A stretch of DNA of 64,000 bases, taken from the NCBI GenBank assembly GCA_021234155.1, contig JAJEKV010000143.1:756636-820635 (forward strand). Direction: 5' to 3'. Below the pieces are notes generated by a model, which saw only the letters and a program-made list of their open reading frames with translations, was not told the DNA's origin and ran no database searches. Position 1 is the first letter of the stretch; the number at the start of each line of letters is the position of its first letter. Made by a program: the position numbers and the translations under genes. This document shows positions 22,600-32,369 of the stretch, piece by piece. Source of the DNA: Isoetes taiwanensis. Its lineage: Eukaryota; Streptophyta; Lycopodiopsida; Isoetales; Isoetaceae.

Positions 22600-23934
22600 A
22601 AATAATGTATATCGGCTTTCAAAGATTGCCGGCCTCAATGGCTGCAAAGGATATGAGACGACCGTGAATGTACCCCGGGGGCCTCGCCCTCGTAATGTGG
22701 ATTCGAGATCGCCCCAATCGAGATCGCCATGGCCACCGGTAGGCGTCAAGGCGTGACGTAAGGGCAATTCGCATGTAGTGCCCCGTCGCATACACTGTAA
22801 CATGCCTTATCTCTACGCAACCGATCTCGGCGCCTTTGGGAATAGATCCAAGAGATTCAACTTCCTTGCTGACATTATTCGGCTTGTTCCGCATGTTGAA
22901 GGTGACTTTCCTTTCCCAGCGGCCGAAGAGTTTTGGCCGAGAGGGCCCCGGACTTGGTGAGCGGGGTTTGTAAGGTGTGGACGGCCGCTGCCGCGAATAA
23001 GGAGCAGGACGCGGATACTGATTCCTTGGTGTGTCCTCCTCGAGGGCTTAATGCTTTAGCCTCGGCTTCCGAATCGACTTGGGGTCTATAGCCTTAACCA
23101 TTCGCTTAATGGATGGGGCCAACCCTTCAATGTAGCCTTCATCGCCCTCTTTTCATTCATCCTCGGTAATGTCCTGTGACGAGGCGCATGAACTCATCGA
23201 AGATATGCCCGAATCGACATACCCTTCGCTCTAGCCTATAAAAAGGTTCGGATCTGTTGGCATTTGTGCGCCGCACGGGCACATAATGCGACTTAAAAAA
23301 GCCTTGGCAAACTTTTTGAACTTGCACCGCTTCGGTCCGTGCTTGGCCTAGCATAGCCCTTCCACCAAATACGGGCAACTCCTGTAAGGTTTGTAGTGGC
23401 AACCTTTCCTCGTATCCTTTTCAGTCATTCCATAGGATTTCCTGAACTCCTTCATCTCGCCGAGCCGGGACTCTTGCATTCAGCCCCCTCTAGCTTTTCC
23501 ATCAAATTGGGCCAATTTCCTATTCTTCCGTGATGCCGGGTTATGGCCGTCCAATTGCCTTTTTTCGGTACTCTTTGTCTCGACGATGTGCATGGCAATC
23601 GGATGACATAGACGACTCAGGGACTCGAGAGGTTGGTGGATCGAGATGACGCGGCACCGTCCCTAGAAGAAGCAATGGCGTTTGAACGCAGTGCCTCTTG
23701 CACGGGTGCGGGGATCGATTCGCACCAAGGCTGCCGTGGTGGTGGGCTTGGCGGTGACGGAGGTAACTCCGGTCCATCCTCGTGGACATGCTGCAGTGGG
23801 TTGGTGTTCAGCACATAAGTTTGCAACTCAACTAGTTGCCTTTTCATTAGCAGGAGTTCCTGCTCAGGGGTTAACCGGCTGGCACTTGAGGGTGTCTGCC
23901 AAGCGGCGTTGCGTGCACCGTCTATATTGAGCAT
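22600..23934 (-). pseudogene. Element 1 gag
   Basis: Begins at an ATG at 23934 (MLNIDGARNAAWQ), with a coiled-coil-like stretch (LTPEQELLLMKRQLVELQTY) and a proline-rich segment. The retrotransposon gag capsid core appears near 23160-23400 (FKSHYVPVRRTNANRSEPF, then FDEFMRLV). A degraded CCHC knuckle lies at about 22740-22800 (GHYMR...). At least three frame changes occur. Gag would form the cytoplasmic virus-like particle. It follows directly after ORF B in sense order. Confidence 0.78.
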
Positions 23935-24214
23935 AGGAAGATATAAGCAGAGTTACATCAAGTCTCACAAGAAGAGAACAACATCAAGTCCCATAACAAG
24001 ATCATTTGTGTAATATTGAAGAAAGGGTGAATACGAAAAGACAAGAGAAAAGCTTTCGATTAAAAGTCAAAACACTGTTACATTAGACAAAAGTTCACTC
24101 CGAAAGTAGTTATCACTCAAAATTATACAGTACACACCTAGATTTTTTGTATACATGGTTTACTTCTCTAGCCACACTGAAACATAGCAACACAAAAACT
24201 GAAGAGGTCCCGGC

Positions 24215-24748
24215 CTAGGGGTTCGCGAAAGGGTACATAATAGAATAGCGAACACTTTCACGTACAGCTCGGATGAGCTTGTAACGTGCCCAGGCTTGGA
24301 CGATCACAGGCTGATAATCCCATGTGGGGCTGATAATGAGAAGGTTGAAAAGCCTCCTTAATGCATAGAATAATTGCCATAGGTGGTCGTTGGAATCCTC
24401 GAAAGCTTCGTGCCTGGACATACTCCAATAATCCCATGTGCGGCGAAGGGTCTGTTTTAGGTCGTCGAAGGCGCGTTCTCGGAGGATATTAACTACCTCC
24501 ATGCCCTTGTCAGGATCATAAGGCTCTTGCGGCTCTTCGGGTTCATCCATCTCATCGACCCCTTCTCGTTCCGGGTATTCTCCATATCTCTGGCCATAAT
24601 CTTGTTCAGGAGGTCCCTGATCGTCCATTCTTATCAGGTCAGTGATTCTGTCCTCGTACTCCTCAAGTGTTTCCTCTGCAAGACGGCAGGAATATATCGT
24701 ACCAAAGAATTCCAAGAGATATAATGATGCAACATGGAAGAGACCCAT
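24215..24748 (-). CDS. Element 1 ORF B, unrecognised
   Basis: 177 codons from an ATG at 24748. It is acidic in the middle (DEMDEPEEPQEPYDPDKG) with a helical, aromatic-rich C-terminal half (WDYWSMSRHEAFEDSNDHLW). It lies between ORF A and gag in the same direction. No catalytic motif or transmembrane segment was seen. It may be a second exon of ORF A, since both are strongly acidic, or a separate accessory protein. Function unknown. Confidence 0.5.
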   Translation of the reverse strand: MGLFHVASLYLLEFFGTIYSCRLAEETLEEYEDRITDLIRMDDQGPPEQDYGQRYGEYPEREGVDEMDEPEEPQEPYDPDKGMEVVNILRERAFDDLKQTLRRTWDYWSMSRHEAFEDSNDHLWQLFYALRRLFNLLIISPTWDYQPVIVQAWARYKLIRAVRESVRYSIMYPFANP

Positions 24749-24893
24749 TCAAAATTCTATTGGCATTATGTATTGATTGATACAATAGACAGTAATCATA
24801 AAGGATAACACATCACGAGTGATAACTATGGCTTAGACATTGCCAATGAAAATTTTACAGCTATTTCGAATGCAAGATACATAATACAATTAT

Positions 24894-26288
24894 TTAAGAG
24901 CTAGGTCCCTCGTCTTCGTCCATTGGCTGAGGTGGTGGACGGTAGCGCATCAACGTGGCGCTGGGGCTAGCAGAGAGGGCGGCTCGAGCTGCTGCCTCTG
25001 GTGGCAAGCAAGTAGCCAACGGTGCCGCCACAAGGAGGCGCATGTTAGTGCAGCCCGCCACGTCCCCCAACGCTGCTATAGCCAAATCCCTACGGACCAA
25101 GGTAATGGTGGTGACGTGATAGTCAATCTTCTTATGGCCCGCTGAAGTGGATATGGCCCGTAGCGCCCACCAAGAAGCTTCAGAGGAAGGGCCTAGATTC
25201 TTGGAGAAAAATAATACCTCTCCTTGGCGGAAGGCTGAGAGAAAGAATCGGGCCACATGGTTGCCTATTGCTCTAACCTGAGGGTCTGTGGAGGTCTCCG
25301 CTTCCTTCTCCAAGTTGACGGGAATCCTCTCCTCCTCTTCTTCTTCCCTATCATCATTAAGGCGGCCCTTGGCGTCCCAAAGGTCTTCCTCGCCCAGATC
25401 CACCTCCCCCATGGTGATTTGCAAAGGCAGGTCCGAAAGAGTAGGCCGTGTCTGGGCCGCAAAATGCTCTTCTGGAGGCTGGGGTGTGTCACCTAACAAG
25501 AACTGGCGAAGTGATAAAAGAGTCTCAACGGGCTCTTGCTCTTCAGCCTGATATGCCAATAGGTTCTCCACTTGTGCGGGTTGCACAACCGGTGTGGTGA
25601 AGTCGATGAAGTCATCTTGGCAATACTCCGCAAGATCATAGAGAACCTCTATCTTTTTGCGGCGGATCCCAGTAAGCACGCGGTAGGCCCACATGATATC
25701 CTCTAAAATCAGGTACTCTTGGTTATTCAAGAGCACCGAGGAAAAAGGAGGTTTAGCCTTTCGAGCTTGGAGGCTTTCTCTCCGGGGCCGGGCGAGGGCT
25801 TCAGTGGCAAGTTCCCTCCACCTTACAAAATCCTGCTCGTTGACGACTTCGTCATCCTCTGGGTCAGGAGGTAGAGGCGTGGAAGAATGCTCAGCAGGAA
25901 TCTCCTCATCCTCTATGTACTGGTCCATAATGATAGCCAGTGCGAATCGGGCCTCGAAACAAGTTTCGCGATCTATTGTGACAATAGGGAGGTCGGTCCC
26001 TCGCCGTCTGATGCCTTTGATGACATTGCGGCTATGCTCATCACCCCCTAGCATCTGGTGCAGGGTGTGAAAATCCAGATAGAGCCGCTCATCGTCCTCA
26101 TTGTAAACGCATGCAGGTACAATCTCCTCACAATAGAACTGAAGAAAAGCAGCATAATCTGGATGGCCCTGCATGTTGGAGATAAGGTCTACCTGCTGGA
26201 GCAGGTAGGGGTGGAGAAGATCAAAGGGAACCGCAGGGTCCCAATGCTCTCCGTCCAAATACCACTGCTGCAAGGTTGGGCGAGCCAT
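24894..26288 (-). CDS. Element 1 ORF A, large unrecognised accessory protein
   Basis: 464 codons from an ATG at 26288 (MARPTLQQWYLDGEHWDPAV), uninterrupted, which is notable in an element where pol is broken. The middle is acidic (about residues 160-180 and 300-320, with an E-run DDREEEEEERIPV). The rest is mixed helical, and the C-terminus is A/P-rich ending PMDEDEGPSS. No known domain was recognised. It starts about 245 bp downstream of the H3-like stop codon in sense order. Its position between an H3-like gene and gag is shared in outline with element 2 (57862-59046), but sequence similarity is weak by eye. It could be a chaperone-like acidic partner of the histone; that is speculation from charge and position only. 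Confidence 0.6.
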   Translation of the reverse strand: MARPTLQQWYLDGEHWDPAVPFDLLHPYLLQQVDLISNMQGHPDYAAFLQFYCEEIVPACVYNEDDERLYLDFHTLHQMLGGDEHSRNVIKGIRRRGTDLPIVTIDRETCFEARFALAIIMDQYIEDEEIPAEHSSTPLPPDPEDDEVVNEQDFVRWRELATEALARPRRESLQARKAKPPFSSVLLNNQEYLILEDIMWAYRVLTGIRRKKIEVLYDLAEYCQDDFIDFTTPVVQPAQVENLLAYQAEEQEPVETLLSLRQFLLGDTPQPPEEHFAAQTRPTLSDLPLQITMGEVDLGEEDLWDAKGRLNDDREEEEEERIPVNLEKEAETSTDPQVRAIGNHVARFFLSAFRQGEVLFFSKNLGPSSEASWWALRAISTSAGHKKIDYHVTTITLVRRDLAIAALGDVAGCTNMRLLVAAPLATCLPPEAAARAALSASPSATLMRYRPPPQPMDEDEGPSS

Positions 26289-26533
26289 GAGGGTTGAAGG
26301 CGCGAAGGAGGAGGGAAGGAGGCGCTGAAGCAAGAAGGAAAAATGAAACCCTAATGGCCAAAAATGGGTTTTATACTTTTTGGCACGTTTTCCCAAGATT
26401 ATTATTAAAATTAATTACTTAATTAATAATTTACATTCAAAAAAAGATATTTTTATATTCACAATCTCCAAAACGGAAATAGTACATGGATAATTTACAA
26501 AATTCCTGGGCAAGAAAGAAGGTAGTCGCCCAG

Positions 26534-27321
26534 TCACCGAAACTCCCCTCGGATCCTTCGTGCCAGCTGGAGGTCCTTCGGCATGATGTTAACCCTCTTT
26601 GCGTGTATGGCACAAAGGTTGGCGTCGCTCAAAATCTCGATAAGGTAAGCCTCGGCAGCCTCCTGCAAGGCGAGGATCGCAAAAGCTTGAAACCTTAGGT
26701 CGGTTTTAAACTCCTGGGCGATCTCCCGTACAAGCCGCTGGAAGGGGAGCCGTCGAATCAATGGCTCGGTAGACTTCTGATACTTACGTATCTCTCAAAG
26801 TGCTACCGTGCCCGGCCGATACCTATGGGGCTTCCGCGGCTTAAGGGTCGCCTTAAGAGACGGAATGGATTTCCCGCCGGTTGAAGGATGCTTTGTCCGC
26901 TGAACAATCTGGTCCCGTTTCTGAGCTGATGTCTTCTTGGCGATTGTTGCATCCTGCTGCAGTCGGGTCTTATAGTGCACCCCACTCTTAATGTGGTTTG
27001 GACTTCGTTCTCTTCAATCTCCGTTACCCTGCCCGCACGGCCAGCCGTGGGTCCGCCGCCGGTGCACGCCGGGGTTTTCCCAGGGGTTAACGCTAAGGTC
27101 ACACCTATGTCCTGCCGGTCAACATCAGGGTTCAGCTGCTGATCCACCGACTGGTGATCTTGCTGGTCAATCTGCTGATTCCCACTATGCTGGCTATGAG
27201 GGTCTTCTCCTTCCTTTTGGAACCGCTCTCGCTCTTCGTCCCTGGCCTCTTTATCCGGACGCATTTGTATGCGGGGGCAATCTCAAGATATGGTACCGTC
27301 CGGTCCGTGCGTTCGTGACAT
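26534..27321 (-). pseudogene. Histone H3-like gene carried by element 1
   Basis: The C-terminal part is a full H3 histone fold: [70 protein letters not shown], ending RRIRGEFR at 26534, where H3 normally ends. From KPHRY on, about 81 of 99 residues agree with plant H3 by eye. The H3-H3' interface (C110, H113, D123) and K56 and K79 are kept. L90 is H3.3-like, and there is no CENH3-type loop insertion. The only lesion in the core is TGA at 26795-26797 in place of arginine 49 or so (REIRK). Before the core is a shortened tail, RTKHPSTGGK, then a long Q/E/K-rich stretch reached through a frameshift near 26990. A possible start is the ATG at 27321 (MSRTHGPDGT). It would act in nuclear chromatin. 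Confidence 0.88.
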
Positions 27322-27418
27322 GTCTTCTTGGATGGATTCCAGGTGGCATTGGCTAAACCTTGGCGGAACATTTTCAAAAATGAAGCTGTTGAGGCTTTCG
27401 TTCCAAGAGAAGGTAGGA

Positions 27419-29130
27419 AGAATATGTAGCAAAATAACAGGGGGTTCCAGGGGGATTTGATATAGATATAATTCTTGAAATCATAGACCATATCCCTAAA
27501 ACAATTCAATGGGTTATTATAAAAAAATAAATTTTAAGATAAAAAATAGTCACATTAGCTCACCGTTAGATTGGTTAAAGTAGTCTTATTAGGACATTGA
27601 GTTATTTTGGTAGAGGTTCAATCCCTCAGATTTCATATTCTAAAAGCTTAAGCTTAAACCATGATAGAGGCTCGATATACCATCAAAACCTTAGGCAAAC
27701 TCAGATTCGACATCTTAAAATCATAGGCGCCCCCAATCATAATTGAGCATAATCGAAACAGAGGTGTCCGGAGGCTCCAACATATGAGGGCCGATTGGAT
27801 TGATGATCCGACGACTGTGGTAGTCCAGGGTGCACCTCGTTTAGAATATGTAGCAAAATAACAGGGGGTTCCAGGGGGATTTGATATAGATATAATTCTT
27901 GAAATCATAGACCATATCCCTAAAACAATTCAATGGGTTATTATAAAAAAAAAACATAGATTTAAGATAAAAAATAGTCACATTAGCTCACTGGTTAGAT
28001 TGGTTAAAGTAGTCTTATTAGGACATTGAGTTATTTTGGTAGAGGTTCGAATCCCCGTATTTCATATTCTAAAAGCTTAAGCGAAACCGTATAGAGGCTC
28101 GATATACCATCAAAACCTTAGGCAAACTCGTATTCGACATCTTAAAATCATAGGCGTCCCCAATCATAATTGAGCATAATCGAAACGAGAGGTGTCCAGA
28201 GGCTCCAACATACAGTCTGGGCCGTCGGATTGACAGATCCGACGACTGTGGTAGTCCAGGGTGCACCTCGTTTAGAATATGTAGCAAAATAACAGGGGGT
28301 TCCAGGGGGATTTGATATAGATATAATTCTTGAAATCATAGACCATATCCCTAAAACAATTCAATGGGTTATTATAAAAAAAAAAACATAGATTTAAGAT
28401 AAAAAATAGTCACATTAGCTCACTGGTTAGATTGGTTAAAGTAGTCTTATTAGGACATTGAGTTATTTTGGTAGAGGTTCGAATCCCCGTATTTCATATT
28501 CTAAAAGCTTAAGCGAAACCGTATAGAGGCTCGATATACCATCAAAACCTTAGGCAAACTCGTATTCGACATCTTAAAATCATAGGCGTCCCCAATCATA
28601 ATTGAGCATAATCGAAACGAGAGGGGTCCAGTGGCTCCAACATACTGTCTGGGCCGTCGGATTGACAGATCCGACGACTGTGGTAGTCCAGGGTGCACCT
28701 CGTTTAGAATATGTAGCAAAATAACAGGGGGTTCCAGGGGGATTTGATATAGATATAATTCTTGAAATCATAGACCATATCCCTAAAACAATTCAATGGG
28801 TTATTATAAAAAAAAACATAGATTTAAGATAAAAATAGTCACATTAGCTCACCGGGTTAGATTGGTTAAAGTAGTCTTATTAGGACATTGAGTTATTTTG
28901 GTAGAGGTTGAATCCCCGTATTTCATATTCTAAAAGCTTAAAAGCTTAAAACCGTATAGAGGCTCGATATACCATCAAAACCTTAGGCAAACTCGTATTC
29001 GACATCTTAAAAATCATAGGCGCCCCCAATCATAATTGAGCATAATCGAAACGAGAGGTGTCCAGAGGCTCCAACATAGCAAAATCGGCCGCCGGATTGA
29101 CAGATCCGACGACCGTGGTAGTCCGTGGTG
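27419..29130. repeat. Tandem array, four units of about 424-432 bp
   Basis: Units begin AGAATATGTAGCAAAATAAC at 27419, 27843, 28274 and 28706; the last fades at about 29130, inside ORF C. They differ by a few substitutions, A-run lengths and small indels. Each unit contains a tRNA-like segment. The array separates ORF C from the H3-like gene in element 1 and has no counterpart in element 2. Confidence 0.93.
27978..28066 (+). other. tRNA-like segment with Pol III A and B boxes (SINE-head-like), one per repeat unit
   Basis: In unit 2, TAGCTCACTGG (27984-27994) fits an A box and GGTTCGAATCC (28044-28054) is a perfect B box, 60 bp apart. Unit 3 has the same (about 28415-28485); units 1 and 4 have damaged B boxes (GGTTCAATCC and GGTTGAATCC). 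The T-stem and acceptor stem do not pair well, so this is not a working tRNA gene. It is more likely the head of a tRNA-derived SINE, on the strand opposite to the retrotransposon. Confidence 0.6.
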
Positions 29131-29564
29131 GTATTCCCCGGTATGTGAGTATACCCACCTTTCCCGTAATAAAACGGTCCATTCTTATGTCCGGGGAGCA
29201 CTGCTATCTCACGCAAGTCTTCCACTCTCGCAAGATGCATGATCCTCCGGGCTTCATTCCAACAAGCTCGCGGTGGTCGCCATCCGGGTCCCGGCGAGGG
29301 ATAAAACTTAACCACAGCCCATGCACGGTCCGGCTGCTCCACGAGGGTATAGTCCTGATTGGCTTCATTCAGCTTGATAAGGAAGCGCTCGTTGAAGTGG
29401 AAGATAGGGTAGGGAACTCTTCGGCCCTCGACAAAGTGCTTGACGAAGAGACCAAGGATGGTGTCTATCATAGGGTCTTCGTCGGCAAGATGCTCGACTA
29501 GCGCGGCAAATAGCTGGAATACGCTTAACTTCTTCAAGTCCACGGTTAGCTTAAAGCGCGGCAT
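29007..29564 (-). CDS. Element 1 ORF C, unrecognised
   Basis: About 185 codons from an ATG at 29564 (MPRFKLTVDLKKLSVFQLFA), the first ORF after the 5' LTR and leader. It has a hydrophobic helical first half (ALVEHLADEDPMIDTILGLF) and a mixed second half (FNERFLIKLNEANQDYTLVE). Its last 40 or so codons run into repeat unit 4 of the tandem array, so the natural end is probably lost. No family is recognised and no counterpart is seen in element 2. Confidence 0.5.
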   Translation of the reverse strand: MPRFKLTVDLKKLSVFQLFAALVEHLADEDPMIDTILGLFVKHFVEGRRVPYPIFHFNERFLIKLNEANQDYTLVEQPDRAWAVVKFYPSPGPGWRPPRACWNEARRIMHLARVEDLREIAVLPGHKNGPFYYGKGGYTHIPGNTTTDYHGRRICQSGGRFCYVGASGHLSFRLCSIMIGGAYDF

Positions 29565-30260
29565 GGGTACACTAGCAGAGAACAGCACAGGAAGAGGAAG
29601 GCGAGGCGCTCGAACGAAGATGGGCGGCACTAAAGGGTAAGTAAGGGCGCTGAGGCGTAGAGCGGATGCAAGGGAGGCGTGGAGGTCAGCTATGGCGAGT
29701 TTGGAGCTCAAGTCCGGCGGCTATGGCGGAAAAGGATGCTCAGAGAAAGCACATGTCCGAAAATAGGATTCAAAATTCAAATTTTAACTTTTAACTTTTT
29801 ATAAAAATTTTCAAAAAAATAATAATTTTTTTATAAAAAATTTTAAACGGACGCCAGATAAAAATACGCGGATCAGATATGGGGCCACTGCGTTGCTTAT
29901 ACGGCTTTTATTTTTCAAAAGAAACACCTCTGAGTACAGCCGCGCCCCTTTTCATTTTTCGGCGGCCTGCTGTCTTTTTGACCTCGGGAGACGTGCCCCC
30001 TAGGGTATTTGGGAGGTGCCCGATCCATTGGAGCCGTTTTCGCCTTCATCCGAGCTACCTACAAAAAGTTATAGCTCTTCGAAACTTGGGTCTTCCAGTC
30101 GCCCTAAACTTCTTAAAACTTACATCCTATTACCTTAACCTAGCACAAAACCAAACATCAGAGAGCCAAACAATCACTCTAGCCTAAACTCTCTCTCCTG
30201 ACTACCGAACTAGCGAGTTAGGGTTTGGTCAGTGCTATGATTTCGAGTAACCGAAATCAC

Positions 30261-30273
30261 GGCTCTGATACCA
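30261..30273 (-). other. Element 1 primer binding site (initiator tRNA-Met)
   Basis: The minus strand reads TGGTATCAGAGCC, complementary to the 3' end of plant initiator methionine tRNA, one base inside the 5' LTR. This is the usual primer for chromoviruses and fixes the element's direction. Confidence 0.93.
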
Positions 30274-30274
30274 C

Positions 30275-31929
30275 TGTGACGCTCCCTGAACATATACGAC
30301 CCTCGGACGTATACATACGGGGACTTTCCCCTCCCATGGCGACCAACTCGCCACGAGCAGGGCCCTCCGTCTAACTCGGGCCATCTATAACAAGACGCTC
30401 AAGTGAAGGACACGGAGGGGTCATTCGGCCCACGCCTTCAATGGGACTCCTACGTCGCGGAAGCGTGAATACAAGGGTTAGCACACAGCATAAATCACAT
30501 ATAAATAACCACCACGAAGGGTGGCGCATCCATCCAAATACCAACGGCAAAGAATATGCATCTAAACCTAAGAAAACACCCCAAACCCATGGTTCTACCC
30601 TGGCTCAGACTCCAGTGAGGACCGACTGACGGCTAGGTCTCAAGAGTTCAGCAGACCGAATCTTGACATGGCGTTGGCTGGCATAGAACATTGGCTAGGG
30701 TTGTCCACTCCATCCGCCCCTCCTGTGCACACTTTGCAGATGAGTCGAATCATGCTATGGCTTCGCTATAGCCTTCCGGAGACGCAGGCTCGAGGTATCA
30801 CCCTGCTGAGCCTACTCCAGGGTTCATGACGCCCCGGTCCGATGAGGCAGGTCAGGGAAGCGTCCCCTTCCAGGATCACAGTGGTTCCATGGGTGGACTA
30901 GAGAATACGTGCCGCATCAGCGACCCCCGCATCCGTACCCGACTTACTCGCCCTAAATCTACTCAAAGTACAGGATGCCCCATGCGGGTCACACCTCTGT
31001 ACCCAGGGAGTGTCAGACCCATACCCGGCCTGGATCGCGCCTAGCTCACTGGCCGGCTATTAGGCCTAGTCCACTGTAGGAGTCTCAGGAGCCTTTTATG
31101 TTCGTGCAAGACCCCACCCCCGTTTCACCACTGTGTCCCTTGTTTGGTGCTAAGCCAATCCATAGCATCTATGACCCGGTGGTCTCTTGTACACAGGCCG
31201 CAATATTGGGATAATACAGGGCTCTATCTAGGAGCATACTACAATATATGGGCTCACAGGTCTCTACCCCCCCGTAATCCCCCATCTCTGGAGTGCTAAC
31301 TAAGCAAAGAACTATCAATCCATCCTTTGGGAGCAAAACTCGAATCAAAATATAAAGAGAACTTACCTTTACAACCAAGGGTTAGTTCCTATCACCAAAA
31401 CGCAGAGAGAACATACAAACAACGCAAACAGGGGCGCTACTCTAGAATTCACAAGCTACTCTAGCTACCCACCTGAATTCCGGCTTGACCCGTTATCGTT
31501 TGGGGCCTCCATCCTTCTGGACTCGATGCTCAACTCTGCTCACACAGGTGCAAATACTTGAGTAAGGTGGCGCTCAGCTGGTCACAAGGTAGGCGCTCAG
31601 CTCAGGTCGATTATGGTGGATATGGGGGTGGTGATCCACCTTGTTGGTCCAAAATAGCATTTACCATGCTGGCCAATCGAGTTTGGCCAGGTGGCGCCTT
31701 CCCAAAGGATAATTAGCTTAATTATCCTCTTTTAAATAATAATCCCTTAAATATAGGTTATTATCTTTAACAATTAAATTAGCATAGCTAATTTAATCCT
31801 TTTTAGGTCTACCCCCCTATGTTACAATACCCCATGGTGGCGTGCCTTTATCGGGTGACGTGTCAGTATGTTTATAGGTATACCGTATAAATACCTTACA
31901 TATACCGTATAAATACATGGAACGTCACA
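30275..31929 (-). repeat. Element 1, 5' LTR (right)
   Basis: 1655 bp. Differences from the left LTR are concentrated at about 30590-31100, where several one-base indels occur. It should hold the promoter driving the H3-like gene and gag-pol. Confidence 0.93.
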
Positions 31930-31934
31930 AAACT

Positions 31935-32360
31935 CAACAATGGATAGAAAAGATTAATATGAAAATTTCATCCTTGTTATACAAGGCATCATAAGAAAAT
32001 TTGAATTGAATCTGATACACTTCTATCCTTTTTACAGCGGACCTCAATGTCATAAGAGATAAGAAAATACATGTCAATCACCTATACATACACAATTGTA
32101 GTGTTACTCGATGCTGCAAACCTACTTATCTTTCTTCCATATTTTGCATACATGTCCACTAAACAATTCCAAATCACAATATCAAATTGAATCTCACTCT
32201 GTACGATTTGCCCGTGGACATATCTTCCCCGTTCTATGGTCTGTAACTTGACATGCTTTCAAAGTTCTAGGAAAAGTGAATATGTTCGATTTTGCACCAT
32301 GATATTGCAATCTGGAATATAACAGAAGGGTTAATTCCCCATTGCCGATCTTGGTATGAG
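31935..32360. other. Flanking sequence, nothing recognised
   Basis: AT-rich DNA right of element 1, without reading frames or repeats that I can assign. Confidence 0.45.
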
Positions 32361-32369
32361 AATCCAAAA

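Larger units (their letters stand above)
17034..31929 (-). mobile_element. Element 1: complete Ty3/gypsy chromovirus carrying a histone H3-like gene, 14,896 bp
   Basis: Flanked by the 5-bp target duplication AAACT (17029-17033 and 31930-31934). Two LTRs of about 1.66 kb begin TGTGACG and end CGTCACA. A primer binding site matching initiator tRNA-Met lies inside the right LTR and a polypurine tract inside the left LTR, so transcription runs right to left. In sense order: 5' LTR, PBS, unrecognised ORF C, tandem array with tRNA-like boxes, H3-like gene, ORF A, ORF B, gag, protease, reverse transcriptase, RNase H, integrase, chromodomain, PPT, 3' LTR. Pol is of Ty3/gypsy order with a C-terminal chromodomain. 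Several frameshifts and stops make this copy non-autonomous. Length is well above the 5-8 kb usual for chromoviruses because of the extra genes before gag. Confidence 0.93.

Noticed and set aside
26534-26761. Reading the H3 core as an ordinary host histone gene
   Set aside because: It lies inside an element with matched LTRs, primer site, polypurine tract and target duplications, in sense with gag-pol, and a second family has the same layout.
26534-26830. Calling the H3-like protein a centromeric CENH3
   Set aside because: The FKTDLRFQ loop has canonical H3 length without the CENH3 insertion, and [10 protein letters not shown] is canonical.
27978-28066. Functional tRNA gene
   Set aside because: A and B boxes are present, but the stems do not pair properly and the segment is part of a tandem repeat.
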